Counted from the stretch's first letter, positions 18,451-27,140 are shown. The stretch: DNA of 64,000 bases from Agreia sp. Leaf283 (GCF_001422485.1 NZ_LMNF01000001.1:1876445-1940444), one strand, 5' to 3'. Translations and numbers: made by a program. The notes: a model not told the origin generated them from the sequence alone.

Positions 18451-19020
18451 CTACAGCGTGTCGACCAGCGCCGAGCGAAGCGGCTCGCTGAGCCCTGACG
18501 GAACATCCACCTCGACGCCGAGCGCGTGAAGCGCGCGGCTGTAGTAGTTGCGGGCCGCAGCCGCGAGGGCGATGTCGACGATCTCGCGGTCGGTGAAGCC
18601 GTATTCGCGCAGGGTCGTGCTGTCGGCATCCGTCATCGCGGCCGAGTCGGTGCTGAGCTTCTCGGCGAAATCCATCATCGCGACCTCTGCGGCCGACAGA
18701 CCGGCGTCGTGATAGTCGCGGGCGATGCGGACGAGCTCGTCTTCGGAGATGTACTGCAGGGACTTCTTTCCGTGCGCGAGGCGGCAGGCCTTCGAGCGCA
18801 GCGCCCCCGCGGCCGCGAGCGTGATCAGTTCGTAGCGCCGCTTGTCCATGGGGCGCGCGATAGCGCCGATGAGGTTCTCCCAGGCGCGATAGGCCTCGGG
18901 GTTGGTTGCCATCACCCGCGTATGGCTGGGCACGTAGCCCATGTCTGCAATGTCCTCCGCATAGATCTCTGCGACCTCGCCGGTCGCCTCGCCCGGTTCA
19001 GGCGTCACGATGATGCTCAT
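18451..19020 (-). CDS. Carboxymuconolactone decarboxylase/AhpD-like protein
   Basis: A 189-residue all-helical protein of the AhpD/CMD superfamily, peroxidase-related group: YVPSHTRVMATNPEAYRAWENLI followed by LRSKACRLAHGKK. In AhpD the active site is CxxCxxxH; here the first Cys is Ser (SKAC) while the second Cys and the His remain, so disulfide-linked peroxidase chemistry as in AhpD seems not possible, though single-Cys members of this family are known. ATG 19020 (MSIIVTPEPGE) is preferred over the upstream start at 19083. It is downstream of the truncated DUF1801-like copy. Confidence 0.82.
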   Translation of the reverse strand: MSIIVTPEPGEATGEVAEIYAEDIADMGYVPSHTRVMATNPEAYRAWENLIGAIARPMDKRRYELITLAAAGALRSKACRLAHGKKSLQYISEDELVRIARDYHDAGLSAAEVAMMDFAEKLSTDSAAMTDADSTTLREYGFTDREIVDIALAAAARNYYSRALHALGVEVDVPSGLSEPLRSALVDTL

Positions 19021-19069
19021 GCCGACATCGTGCCACCGACTCAGCGCGACATCTACCGCCAATCCAGTC

Positions 19070-19366
19070 TTAGCCAGCAGCACGCACGATGAGGTCGGCG
19101 ATCTTCTTCTCCACCGCGGCCGTCACCGAGATCACCGCGAACGACGTCGGCCATATCTCCCCGTCGTCGAGCGCCGCGTCCTCGCTGAAGCCCAACGTGC
19201 AGTACCGCGTCTTGAACTTCGCGGCGCTCTCCACGAACAGGATGACCTTGCCCTCCTTGTTCGCGTAGGCGGGCTGGCTGTACCAGGTCTTCGGAGTCAG
19301 CTGGGGCGCGTGTTCCGCGACCAGTTCGTGGATGCGGCCCGCGATAGCGGCATCCGATTCGGGCAT
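19070..19366 (-). pseudogene. 5'-truncated copy of the DUF1801-like gene at 21060-21497
   Basis: These 99 codons match residues 47 to the end of the intact protein at 21060-21497 with very few changes; DNA identity runs from about 19130 to 19366 and stops sharply after GGGCATCT, where the intact copy continues with 46 more codons. The remaining start is an internal Met without a ribosome site. The C-terminal 20 residues have diverged (VISVTAAVEKKIADLIVRAAG). It is read as a decayed duplicate, although a short expressed protein is not excluded. Confidence 0.8.
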
Positions 19367-19390
19367 CTGGATCGAGCGGCGCTACCTGCG

Positions 19391-19424
19391 CCGCCGGCGT
19401 TGTCCTGGACGCCGGCGGTTTATT
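19391..19424. terminator. Hairpin with T-rich tail
   Basis: CCGCCGGCGT / ACGCCGGCGG, ten perfect pairs, loop TGTCCTGG, followed by TTTATT. In plus orientation it looks like an intrinsic terminator, yet the genes on both sides are on the minus strand, so its client is unclear. Confidence 0.55.
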
Positions 19425-19529
19425 CCGTCAGCAGTCGCTCAGCGAACAGACTCTCGTTTGCTGCATCCCATCGCCCAGAAACATTGTGGCGCGCCGCTGG
19501 TCAGGCGAGGGTGAGCGGTGCATTGGCGG

Positions 19530-20354
19530 TCACGCTGGGCAGCGCTCGGAGGGCACGGTCTTGACGCTGTTGTTTTCGTACGGAATGAGGGACTCGTTGG
19601 CGATCTGTATCACCCCCACGGTGTCGTTGATGATGGCGAAGACGATCCACCCACCGTTGCCGTCGGAGAGACCGTAGTAGGAGTTTTCGTCGCCCTGATA
19701 CATCCCTGTCTTCTCAATGCCGGGGTAGGTCGACAGCAGTTCTTCCTTCGTCGAATCGATGCCGATGCCTTCGGCTGTCTTCGGGGTGGTCGCTCGATCG
19801 TCGATGACGGGCGAACCGCCATCGCCGAACGTGATCGCCGCCGTCGTGTTTGGCCGGTCCGGTGATCCGATGAAGCGAATGGCGAATCCGGTTGGAGCCT
19901 GGAGATCCACATTGAAACCGACGCACACCGTGTCGGTGAAGTCTGTGAAGGCGGGAAGCGTCTGTTGTTGTTCTTCGAACGAGGAACCGAGCTTGACCGG
20001 GCCGACCCCATCAAAACCGATGACCCAGGTGCTGGGATCGTTGAGGTCGATCGTGGGCGCCGCTGGGGTTGGAGGCGTTGTCGGTATGGGAGTAGGGGTG
20101 GCGGGGGCCGGCGTAGGAGTCTGGCTCGGGGTCGGAGTGACGCTGGCTACAGGGCTCGGGTCGAGGATGCCCGTGCTCAACGCATAGACGACTCCGCTCG
20201 AGATGCCGAGCGCCAGCACCACCAACGTGGCGACTCCGGCTACTCGCATGCCGCGACCGCGTCGGGATCTCGATGTCGACGTTCGCGCGGATGTGACGAT
20301 GAGATCGCGGATCGCACTCTTGCGCCGCGGGTCGAAAGTCGGTTCGTTGTTCAT
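19530..20354 (-). CDS. Membrane protein coupled to the ECF sigma factor (possible anti-sigma)
   Basis: A 274-residue protein: about 36 cytoplasmic residues (basic), one membrane helix (about 37-59), a Thr-Pro repeat linker (about 68-100) and an extracytoplasmic domain (about 105-274) of unknown fold with one internal and one terminal Cys. The ATG overlaps the sigma-factor stop (ATGA), so its synthesis is coupled to the sigma factor, as for anti-sigma factors. It lacks the zinc-binding HxxxCxxC of ZAS anti-sigma proteins, and the cytoplasmic part is short, so anti-sigma function is only inferred from context. Confidence 0.72.
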   Translation of the reverse strand: MNNEPTFDPRRKSAIRDLIVTSARTSTSRSRRGRGMRVAGVATLVVLALGISSGVVYALSTGILDPSPVASVTPTPSQTPTPAPATPTPIPTTPPTPAAPTIDLNDPSTWVIGFDGVGPVKLGSSFEEQQQTLPAFTDFTDTVCVGFNVDLQAPTGFAIRFIGSPDRPNTTAAITFGDGGSPVIDDRATTPKTAEGIGIDSTKEELLSTYPGIEKTGMYQGDENSYYGLSDGNGGWIVFAIINDTVGVIQIANESLIPYENNSVKTVPSERCPA

Positions 20355-20935
20355 CGCTCGCCTCCCATCGAAGTCAAATCTGGTTGTCGCAAAAGTTCGC
20401 TGAGTCGCACCTTTGCGCGGGAAAGGCGGGACTTCACCGTTCCCGGGGCTATGCCGAGCGCCTCGGCTGCCTCGGCGGTGCTGAGCTCCTCGAGGAGGCA
20501 CAGCGTGAGGACGTCCTGGTCTCGGCGTGGAAGCTGAGCTAGTGCCTCTCGGAGAGCGACCCGGCGGGCATCCAGATCGAGCCGCTCGTCTGTCGCTTCC
20601 GCGTGATCGGGGGTGTCCTCGGGCAGCGGGAGATGTTCGAGAGCAACGCGATAACGCCGCGAAGAGCGGGCAAAGTTGCGGAACACATAGTTGGTCGTCA
20701 CCAGCAGCCAGGCAATCGTCGACCCGTCTGTGACCCGCATTGAGGTTCTGCGGCGCCATGACTCGAGAAACACGACGGCGGTGATGTCTTCGGCATCGTG
20801 CACTGATGCGGTCAGGCGCAATGCATGCCGGAAGACTCGATCGTGATGCAAATCAAAAAGCAACCCGAACGCGTCTGCGTCGCCCGCATTGACGCGCTCG
20901 AGAACGCGCCACTCCTCGATTTCATTTGCGCCCAT
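20351..20935 (-). CDS. ECF-type RNA polymerase sigma factor
   Basis: A 194-residue sigma-70 family protein. Region 2 (about 20-90) includes HALRLTASVHDAEDITAVVFLESWRR, the core-binding and -10 recognition helices; region 4 (about 127-185) has LAQLPRRDQDVLTLCLLEELSTAEAAEALGI and the helix-turn-helix GTVKSRLSRAKVRLSE. A spacer rich in Asp/Glu joins them. It redirects RNA polymerase to a stress regulon. The ATG at 20935 lies six bases after CACTAT, with GGAACC 17 bases further upstream, a typical ECF -35, so autoregulation is likely. It is coupled to the membrane protein downstream. Confidence 0.92.
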   Translation of the reverse strand: MGANEIEEWRVLERVNAGDADAFGLLFDLHHDRVFRHALRLTASVHDAEDITAVVFLESWRRRTSMRVTDGSTIAWLLVTTNYVFRNFARSSRRYRVALEHLPLPEDTPDHAEATDERLDLDARRVALREALAQLPRRDQDVLTLCLLEELSTAEAAEALGIAPGTVKSRLSRAKVRLSELLRQPDLTSMGGER

Positions 20936-20941
20936 ATACCT

Positions 20942-20970
20942 ATAGTGTCCGCTCGGGTCGCAGCGGTTCC
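20942..20970 (-). promoter_or_regulatory. Candidate autoregulated ECF promoter
   Basis: On the minus strand GGAACC (20970-20965), a 17-base spacer and CACTAT (20947-20942) precede the sigma ATG by six bases. GGAAC is the classic ECF -35; the -10 is less typical. The mRNA would be leaderless. Confidence 0.5.
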
Positions 20971-21059
20971 CAATGCAGGCTTTTCGGCGTCAATCCATTC
21001 AGGAGATGTCGTCAGAGGTTCTCGGAGCCGCTGCCTCTGGCGCCGCCTGTGGGCATGAT

Positions 21060-21497
21060 CTACCTGCCAGACGCCCGCACGATCAACTCCGTGATCGCAT
21101 TCTCGACGCTGGGCGTCACCGCGGTCACCGCGAATGACGTCGGCCATATCTCTCCGTCGTCGAGCGCCGCGTCCTCGCTGAAGCCCAGTGTGCAGTACCG
21201 CGTCTTGAACTTCGCGGCGCTCTGTACGAACAGGATGACCTTGCCTTCTTTGTTCGCGTAGGCGGGCTGGCTGTACCAGGTCTTGGGTGTGAGCTGCGGC
21301 GCGTGTTCCGCGACCAGTTCGTGGATACGACCCGCGATAGCGGCATCCGATTCGGGCATCTCGGCGATCGCCTTCGCCACGGCCTTCTCGCCCGTCTCGC
21401 GGTTCTTGCCCGCCTTGGCCTCTTCCCGCAGTTCTTTCGCGCGATCCTTGACCGCGTCGCGTTCTTCTTTCGACAGTCCTTCGGCAGCTGCGGCCAT
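21060..21497 (-). CDS. DUF1801-like protein, intact copy
   Basis: A 145-residue protein. The N-terminal 46 residues are a charged helix (LSKEERDAVKDRAKELREEAKAG); the rest carries the conserved TWYSQPAYANKEGKVILFVQSAAKFKTRY and LGFSEDAALDDGEIWP blocks seen in DUF1801-related (YdhG-like) proteins. GAAGGAGACC directly upstream of ATG 21497 is a good ribosome site. The function is unknown. A truncated copy lies at 19070-19366 on the same strand, on the other side of the sigma-factor operon. Confidence 0.82.
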   Translation of the reverse strand: MAAAAEGLSKEERDAVKDRAKELREEAKAGKNRETGEKAVAKAIAEMPESDAAIAGRIHELVAEHAPQLTPKTWYSQPAYANKEGKVILFVQSAAKFKTRYCTLGFSEDAALDDGEIWPTSFAVTAVTPSVENAITELIVRASGR

Positions 21498-21640
21498 GGT
21501 GGTCTCCTTCGGTCATACATGAACGGGGGCGCCGCGGCGTATGCGGCGTCGACTTCAGACTAGGGATGCCCGCCAGCCACGCGCTTCTCCGATCCTGACC
21601 GATCTTGATCGGCGAGCCGCACCGTGCGACCCTGAGGCGC

Positions 21641-22021
21641 ATGACAGAGAAGTTCACCTCGGTCGACGAGTACATCGACTCGTTCCCCGCCGAGCGGCAG
21701 CAGATCCTGCGCGAGATCAGGCGCACGCTGCTCGAGGCGGTGCCTGGTGGCGAAGAGAAGTACCGCTACGACATGCCCGCCGTGATGCTCGGCGGCCGCT
21801 ACGGACTGCACTACGCTGCCTGGAAGAAGTTCATCGGCCTCTATCCGATCGCGAGACTCGACGACGGCGAGTCGACCGAGCACGACGCCCTCGAAGCAGA
21901 GATAGCGCCGTTCCGCGCCGGCAAAGACTCCGTCAACTTTCCGTACTCGAAACCCATCCCGTACGACCTCATCGGGCGGGTGGCCGCGGCGCTCGCGCAG
22001 CGGCACGCGGAAGGCGGCTAA
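21641..22021 (+). CDS. DUF1801 (YdhG-like) protein
   Basis: A 126-residue protein of the DUF1801 family: SVDEYIDSFPAERQQILREIRRTL, then EEKYRYDMPAVMLGGRYGLHYAAWKKFIGLYP and VNFPYSKPIPYDLIGRV. Some relatives were proposed to bind iron or a frataxin-like partner; nothing in this sequence decides it. The ATG at 21641 begins MTEKFTSVDEY. It is divergent from the other DUF1801-like gene and overlaps the stop of the next (minus-strand) gene by four bases. Confidence 0.85.
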   Translation: MTEKFTSVDEYIDSFPAERQQILREIRRTLLEAVPGGEEKYRYDMPAVMLGGRYGLHYAAWKKFIGLYPIARLDDGESTEHDALEAEIAPFRAGKDSVNFPYSKPIPYDLIGRVAAALAQRHAEGG

Positions 22022-22368
22022 GAGGCGACAGTCGCGAGGCCGCGGGCCACGGCGAGCACCACGATCGGCGTCGCCGCCCACAGAACGATCGTCGCAATGG
22101 CCAGGACCTTGCGTGGTTCGCGCTTTACCAGCGACGTGATGGCGAAACCGAGTCCGATCGTGCTCACCGGAATCGCGATGAATCCTGCCGCGATCGGGAA
22201 CACGAGCGACTCGTTCACGCCCATGTCGCTGGGGAGCACGTCGTAGAAAGTGATGCCGAGAATGACTCCGACGATGAACAGAGCAACGGCTCCGGCCCAC
22301 AGCCAAAAGCCCACGAGGGCTCGTCGTGAGGTGACGGGCATGGCCATGGGATGCGGTGCGAAAGTCAT
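22018..22368 (-). CDS. Small membrane protein with three helices
   Basis: A 116-residue protein with three predicted membrane segments (about 17-42, 53-80 and 88-110) separated by a short acidic loop (YDVLPSDMGVNES) and a basic loop (VKREPRK). It resembles the DUF4190/DUF4064 kind of small membrane protein only in general pattern; no family is assigned. Met8 or Met10 are possible alternative starts. It converges on the DUF1801 gene with a four-base overlap. Confidence 0.7.
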   Translation of the reverse strand: MTFAPHPMAMPVTSRRALVGFWLWAGAVALFIVGVILGITFYDVLPSDMGVNESLVFPIAAGFIAIPVSTIGLGFAITSLVKREPRKVLAIATIVLWAATPIVVLAVARGLATVAS

Positions 22369-22563
22369 GCGGGTCTGCTCCTGATCTCAGCGGGCCCGAT
22401 CGAACAGCCTCGTCCCGAGTATCGCAGAAGGCGCATCCGGCGCCCCGCGCAACCCAACGCACACCACCGTTGGCCCTGCGTTCATCTCGTCGCTCCGGCT
22501 GGTTCACCATTCGGATGCCGCCGGCTCTTAGCGTCACATCATGAATCGACGGCCGGCACTCGC

Positions 22564-24801
22564 ATGATCGGGCACGTCGACCCCTTCATCGGGTCGGAGC
22601 CCACCGCCCTGACCCCGCAGACCGGACTCGCCGCGACCTGGTGGTGGCCGAAGCCCCAGATCGGCAACACGCATCCGGGCGCCACCTACCCGCTCGGCAT
22701 GGTCTCGGCCTGCGCCTATTCCGGCGCCTATCCGACCGGCTACGGCCGCTACGACCTGAGTCTCGAGGGCGTTCCCTCGACCCTGCACGAGAAGCCCACG
22801 GCATCCGGATTCACGCACTTTCAGCAGTCGGGCACCGGCGCCATTCGCAAGTACTACAACTACTTCCGCGTCACGCCCATGGTCGAGCCACTGGATGCGT
22901 TGGGCCGGCTGTGGGATCTCACGGACGAGACCGCAGAACCCGGCTTCTACTCCGCCACGCTCGACTCCGGTGTGCGAGCAGAACTGACCGTCGGACCGAA
23001 GAGCGCCGTGCACCGGTACACGTTCCCCGACGACCCGCGGGCGCGTGTGGTGATCGACTTCTCGCTCGGCGGGCTGTCGATTCCCTATGGCGCGACCATC
23101 CCGTTGCGCGCCCACCTCGAGACCCTCGAGCCGGGCGTCGCGCAGGGCGAGATCGTGGTCGAGGGCACGCCGATCGCCGTGTACATCGAGTGCGACACCC
23201 CGCAGTGGCGGCAGATGCTGTTCTACGACCGCCGCCTGATGCCGGGCGGCAAGCGGCTCGACTTCGACCACATCCGGCCCACGACCCTGAGGCCGTTCGG
23301 GCTCATGTGGGCGGGGCCGTCGAAGGCGGGCGAGACCATCGAGCTGCGCATCGGGTTCTCGCTGCGCGGAGTGGAGCAGGCCCGGCGCAACCTGCGAGAC
23401 GACTGCGGCGACGGGCCAGCCCGGTTCGATCCGCGGCGGGAGAAGACGAAGCGCACGTGGCGCAAGCAGCTCAAGTCGGTCGCCGTCAAGACGAGCTCAG
23501 CCGAGCGGCAGACCGTGTTCTCGACGGCGCTCTACCACTCGCTGATCAAGCCCTGCCTGGCCCCGTCGGAGAGCCCCTTCTGGCCCAGCGACGGACCCTT
23601 CGCGTTCGACATCAGCACCATGTGGGACATCTACCGCACGCAGCTTCCACTGCTCACCGCACTCATGCCCGAGCGCGCCGTCGAACTGGCCAATGCTCTG
23701 CTCACTATCTGCGAGGAGGAGGGCAACTTTCCCATCGGCTACCGCATGGCCCGGGGGAGCGACCGCTTCTCGCGGCAGGGCAGCGCGCTCGCGCACACCT
23801 TCCTCGCCGATCTGTGCCAGCTCGGACTGCCCGGCATCGACTGGGAATGGGCGCTCGTGCACATGTCCGACGACCTGCGCCGCACCTACGGCGAGGAATT
23901 CCTGCTGCACGGCGAGGCGCATCCGATCAGCCACACCCTCGACCTCGCCTTCGGGTACTGGGCCACGGCGAAGGTCGCACGCCGGGTGGGCGACACGGCG
24001 CTCGCGGAGCAGTTCGAGGCGCTCGCCGAACGCTGGGTGAACGCCTTCGACCCGTCGAGCGGGTTGCTGAAGGACTCCACGTACTACGAGGGCAGTCGCT
24101 ACAACTACTCGTTCCGGCTGCTGCACGACATGGCCTCGCGCATCGAGCTCAGCGGCGGGGCCGACGCCTTCGTCACACAGCTCGACGAGTTCTTCGGCTT
24201 CGGCGCTCCCGCCGTGACGCAGCCGGGCAACAAGCCCGGCGTCGTCGAGATGCTCGCCGGCTACGAGCTCGGACGTTTCGAGGGCCTCAACAACGAGCCC
24301 GACATGGAGGCTCCCTGGGCGTACCACTACGCCGGGCGCCCCGACCGCACCGCCGAGATCGTGCACAACGTTTTGCTGCAGCAGTTCGGAACCGGCCGCG
24401 GCGGCCTGCCCGGCAACGACGACTCCGGCGGGCTCAGCTCGTGGAACGTCTGGGCCTCGCTCGGCCTGTTCCCCGTCGCAGGCCAGAACGTCGTTCTCGT
24501 GAACGCGCCGCTCTTCGCGAGCGCGACCATCGCTGTGGGCGACGAGAGCTTCCGCATCCGCACCCGCAATTTCGTCGAACCCGTGCATGGCGGCCCGGTG
24601 CAGTACGTGCAGTCGATGCAGCTGAACGGCGCCCCGCTCGACCGCAGCTGGATCAGCGGATCCGAGCTGCATCGCGGCGGCGAGCTGCTGGTCGACCTCG
24701 GCCCCGAACCCAGCGACTGGGCCACGACGAAACTTCCTCCATCGCGTCCCGGCCCGGTACGCGAACCCTCCATTTCACCAATCCAGGGAGTACAGCCATG
24801 A
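22564..24801 (+). CDS. GH92 alpha-1,2-mannosidase-like glycoside hydrolase
   Basis: A 745-residue enzyme of glycoside hydrolase family 92, calcium-dependent exo-mannosidases that invert configuration. Seen: NTHPGATYPLGMVSACAYSG at the N-terminus, TMWDIYRTQLPLLTAL, YYEGSRYNYSF with the probable acid Glu, NNEPDMEAPWAYHYAG, and PGNDDSGGLSSWNVW with the Asp pair of the base. There is no signal peptide, whereas many GH92 enzymes are exported, so it probably acts inside the cell on imported or endogenous mannosides. The ATG at 22564 is chosen for the MIGHVDPFIG start. Its stop overlaps the start of the glycosyltransferase (ATGA). Confidence 0.93.
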   Translation: MIGHVDPFIGSEPTALTPQTGLAATWWWPKPQIGNTHPGATYPLGMVSACAYSGAYPTGYGRYDLSLEGVPSTLHEKPTASGFTHFQQSGTGAIRKYYNYFRVTPMVEPLDALGRLWDLTDETAEPGFYSATLDSGVRAELTVGPKSAVHRYTFPDDPRARVVIDFSLGGLSIPYGATIPLRAHLETLEPGVAQGEIVVEGTPIAVYIECDTPQWRQMLFYDRRLMPGGKRLDFDHIRPTTLRPFGLMWAGPSKAGETIELRIGFSLRGVEQARRNLRDDCGDGPARFDPRREKTKRTWRKQLKSVAVKTSSAERQTVFSTALYHSLIKPCLAPSESPFWPSDGPFAFDISTMWDIYRTQLPLLTALMPERAVELANALLTICEEEGNFPIGYRMARGSDRFSRQGSALAHTFLADLCQLGLPGIDWEWALVHMSDDLRRTYGEEFLLHGEAHPISHTLDLAFGYWATAKVARRVGDTALAEQFEALAERWVNAFDPSSGLLKDSTYYEGSRYNYSFRLLHDMASRIELSGGADAFVTQLDEFFGFGAPAVTQPGNKPGVVEMLAGYELGRFEGLNNEPDMEAPWAYHYAGRPDRTAEIVHNVLLQQFGTGRGGLPGNDDSGGLSSWNVWASLGLFPVAGQNVVLVNAPLFASATIAVGDESFRIRTRNFVEPVHGGPVQYVQSMQLNGAPLDRSWISGSELHRGGELLVDLGPEPSDWATTKLPPSRPGPVREPSISPIQGVQP

Positions 24802-26084
24802 CCACCATCGACAACCGTCTCGTGATCATCGTGCGAGCCGATCCGGTCATCTGCGGCCACTCCGTGGAGGCCCGCAACCTGGCCGAGACCGCCCTCGAGC
24901 GTGGCTTCGACGAGGTGCGCATCATCACCTGGCCCATCGACGTGCTCGAGCGCGCGGGTCTGCCGCTCAAGCCGCTCGACTCGGTTCTGCCCTACAGCGA
25001 CGGCATCATCGTCGAGCGCCCGGAACCGGTCGGCGACTACAAGGTGCCCGATGGCCGCCACCTCGCCGGCATCACCGGACGCCTCGTCGAGCTCTTCACC
25101 GACGGCGTTCCCACCGTGTGCCTCTCGCTCTACCTGAGCCCGCACACCATCGCCGCGGCCGACGCCGTTCGCGCCGCGGAAGGAACCGGCCTGCCGGTGA
25201 ACGTCACCACCATTGCCGAGGCCGTGGGCTCCGACGTCACCAACGTGGTGCGCACCGCCGTGGAGGAGGGCAGGCTCGGCGCCGCGGCCCACATCCTCAC
25301 GAGCTACCTCAGCCAGGACTACTGCGTTGCCGTCTCGGACTACACCCGCCAGCTCATCATCAGCGAGGCCGAGCGCGTCGACGAACAGCACGGAACCCGC
25401 TTCGCCGAGCAGTGCCGCGCCAAGATCCGCGTCTCGTACCCCGCCATCGACGCCGACGCCTACGTCGATCTCGACGACGGACTGCTGAACGAGGTGCTCG
25501 CTGCCCGCGGACTCGAGCGCGACGGCTACGTGCTGTTCCTCTCGCGACTCACCCACGCCAAGGGCGTCGAGGAGCTCATCGAGGGCTTCGAGCGGAGCGG
25601 CGTGCACCGCGACAAGACCCTGGTCATCGCCGGCCGGGGCCCGCAGGCCGACGCATTCCGCGCGGCCGCCGCGGCATCCGGGGTCTCGTCGCGCATCCGG
25701 TTTCTCGATGACGTGGGAGACGCCGAGAAGCCGTACCTGATGAAGGGATGCGCGGCCTTCGTTCTGCCCAGCAAGCCGCGGCCCGAATTCGTCGAGACGT
25801 TCGGCATCGCCCTCGCCGAGAAGATGCTCGCCGGAGGCGGCCCGATCATCACGACCCTCACCGGCGGAATCGGCGAGGCGATCGGCGACCACGCGATCGT
25901 CGTTCCCGTCGAAGACCCGGATGCGATCGCCCGGGCCCTCGTGCGGGCTCTCGTCGAGACCACGGCCGACGAACGCGAGGAGTGGGCGGCACGCGCCCGC
26001 GAGTACGCCCTGCAGTTCGACCGCCGCGTGGTCTTCGACCGCATGTTCGAGCCGGTCGTGCGTCGGGCCGTTCCGGTGAGCTAG
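24798..26084 (+). CDS. GT4-type glycosyltransferase
   Basis: A 428-residue GT-B fold glycosyltransferase. The N-terminal half begins RLVIIVRADPVICGHSVEARNLAE; the C-terminal half shows VLFLSRLTHAKGVEELIEGFERS, IAGRGPQADAF and the nucleotide-sugar region FVETFGIALAEKMLAGGGPIITTLTGG (the E-x7-E motif). The acceptor and donor are unknown; coupling to a GH92 mannosidase hints at a mannose- or glucose-containing product. The start overlaps the GH92 stop and a GGGAG site lies at 24785-24790. The next gene starts three bases after its stop. Confidence 0.88.
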   Translation: MTTIDNRLVIIVRADPVICGHSVEARNLAETALERGFDEVRIITWPIDVLERAGLPLKPLDSVLPYSDGIIVERPEPVGDYKVPDGRHLAGITGRLVELFTDGVPTVCLSLYLSPHTIAAADAVRAAEGTGLPVNVTTIAEAVGSDVTNVVRTAVEEGRLGAAAHILTSYLSQDYCVAVSDYTRQLIISEAERVDEQHGTRFAEQCRAKIRVSYPAIDADAYVDLDDGLLNEVLAARGLERDGYVLFLSRLTHAKGVEELIEGFERSGVHRDKTLVIAGRGPQADAFRAAAAASGVSSRIRFLDDVGDAEKPYLMKGCAAFVLPSKPRPEFVETFGIALAEKMLAGGGPIITTLTGGIGEAIGDHAIVVPVEDPDAIARALVRALVETTADEREEWAARAREYALQFDRRVVFDRMFEPVVRRAVPVS

Positions 26085-26087
26085 CGG

Positions 26088-27140
26088 GTGGGTGCTCGGC
26101 TCGCGTGGGTGGATGCCGCGCGCGGCGTCTGCGTGCTGCTGGTCGTTCTGCTGCACGTGCGCATCTTCGTGTACGCGCCACTGACGCCTGCCACGAACGG
26201 CGTCGAGATCTGGACGCAGCTCACCGAGTTCTTCGGGGCGTTCCGGCTTCCCCTGCTGTTCGTGGTGTCGGGGCTCGTCGCCTCGAAGCGCGTGCGCGCC
26301 GGATGGAGCGACCGACGCACGCTTCTGCGCGCGGTCTCGCTGTACTGGCTCTACCTCGTGTGGCTCACGGTGTACGCGCTGCTGTCGATCGTCGTGATCT
26401 CGCCGGGCATTCCCTTTCGCATCATGACGTTCGGGCACTACGCCGCGCAGCTCGTGGTGCCCGACTCGATGCTGTGGTTCATCTTCGCGCTCGCGGCCTA
26501 CGTGGTGCTGCTCACCAGTCTTCATCGGGTGCGGCCGGCCGTGATGCTCGCCGTGCTCGCGATCATCTCCGTCGCGACGGGAGCCGCGCCCGTGACGAGG
26601 GATGAGGCGCTCTGGCTGCACGTCGTCTACTACGCGGTGTTCTTCGCGGTCGGCGTCTACCTCGCGCCCGCGCTGCGGGCGCTCGCCGCGAACAGAGCGC
26701 GCTGGCGCGTGCCCCTGGCCGTCGGCGCATTCATGGCATGCCAGCTGCTGTGGCAGCAGAGCGTCGAGGGCACCGTGCTCGAGAGCGCTCTGCGGCTGCT
26801 GCGAGACGGCTCTGCCGTCGTGCTGTCGATCATCGTGATCGCCCTGCTCGTGCGCTGGCAGCCGTTCGCCGCGACGGCCTCGGCGATCGGCAGGCGCACG
26901 CTGCCCATCTTCGTGCTGCAGCTGCCGCTGATCTGGCTGCTGTACCTGCTGCCTCCGGTCGAGTGGTCGCTCGGCGTCGCATGGATCCGCCATTTGGCGC
27001 CGCTGCTCTTCACGGCGCTGATCGTCGTGGCGAGCCTGGGCATCCACTCGCTGGTGATGCGCGGATCGGGGCGCGTGCTCTTCGGGCTGCCGCAGGCGTG
27101 GCGCCGACGAATTCTGCAGAGGGTCGCATCCGAGGCATAG
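26088..27140 (+). CDS. Acyltransferase 3 family membrane protein
   Basis: A 350-residue integral membrane acyltransferase (OafA/YrhL family) with about ten helices. The N-terminus WVDAARGVCVLLVVLLHV carries the family R-x10-H arrangement, and FRLPLLFVVSGLV follows. Such enzymes transfer acetyl or other acyl groups to sugars on the outer face of the membrane. The GTG at 26088 lies three bases after the glycosyltransferase stop, so the three genes from 22564 form a unit, consistent with synthesis or trimming of an acylated glycoconjugate (inference). Confidence 0.88.
   Translation: MGARLAWVDAARGVCVLLVVLLHVRIFVYAPLTPATNGVEIWTQLTEFFGAFRLPLLFVVSGLVASKRVRAGWSDRRTLLRAVSLYWLYLVWLTVYALLSIVVISPGIPFRIMTFGHYAAQLVVPDSMLWFIFALAAYVVLLTSLHRVRPAVMLAVLAIISVATGAAPVTRDEALWLHVVYYAVFFAVGVYLAPALRALAANRARWRVPLAVGAFMACQLLWQQSVEGTVLESALRLLRDGSAVVLSIIVIALLVRWQPFAATASAIGRRTLPIFVLQLPLIWLLYLLPPVEWSLGVAWIRHLAPLLFTALIVVASLGIHSLVMRGSGRVLFGLPQAWRRRILQRVASEA

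Noticed and set aside
22641..24797. A long plus-strand frame overlapping the GH92 gene and continuous with the glycosyltransferase.
   Set aside because: Arg/Pro/His-rich shadow of the GH92 frame; the glycosyltransferase start at 24798 is supported by a ribosome site and the ATGA overlap.
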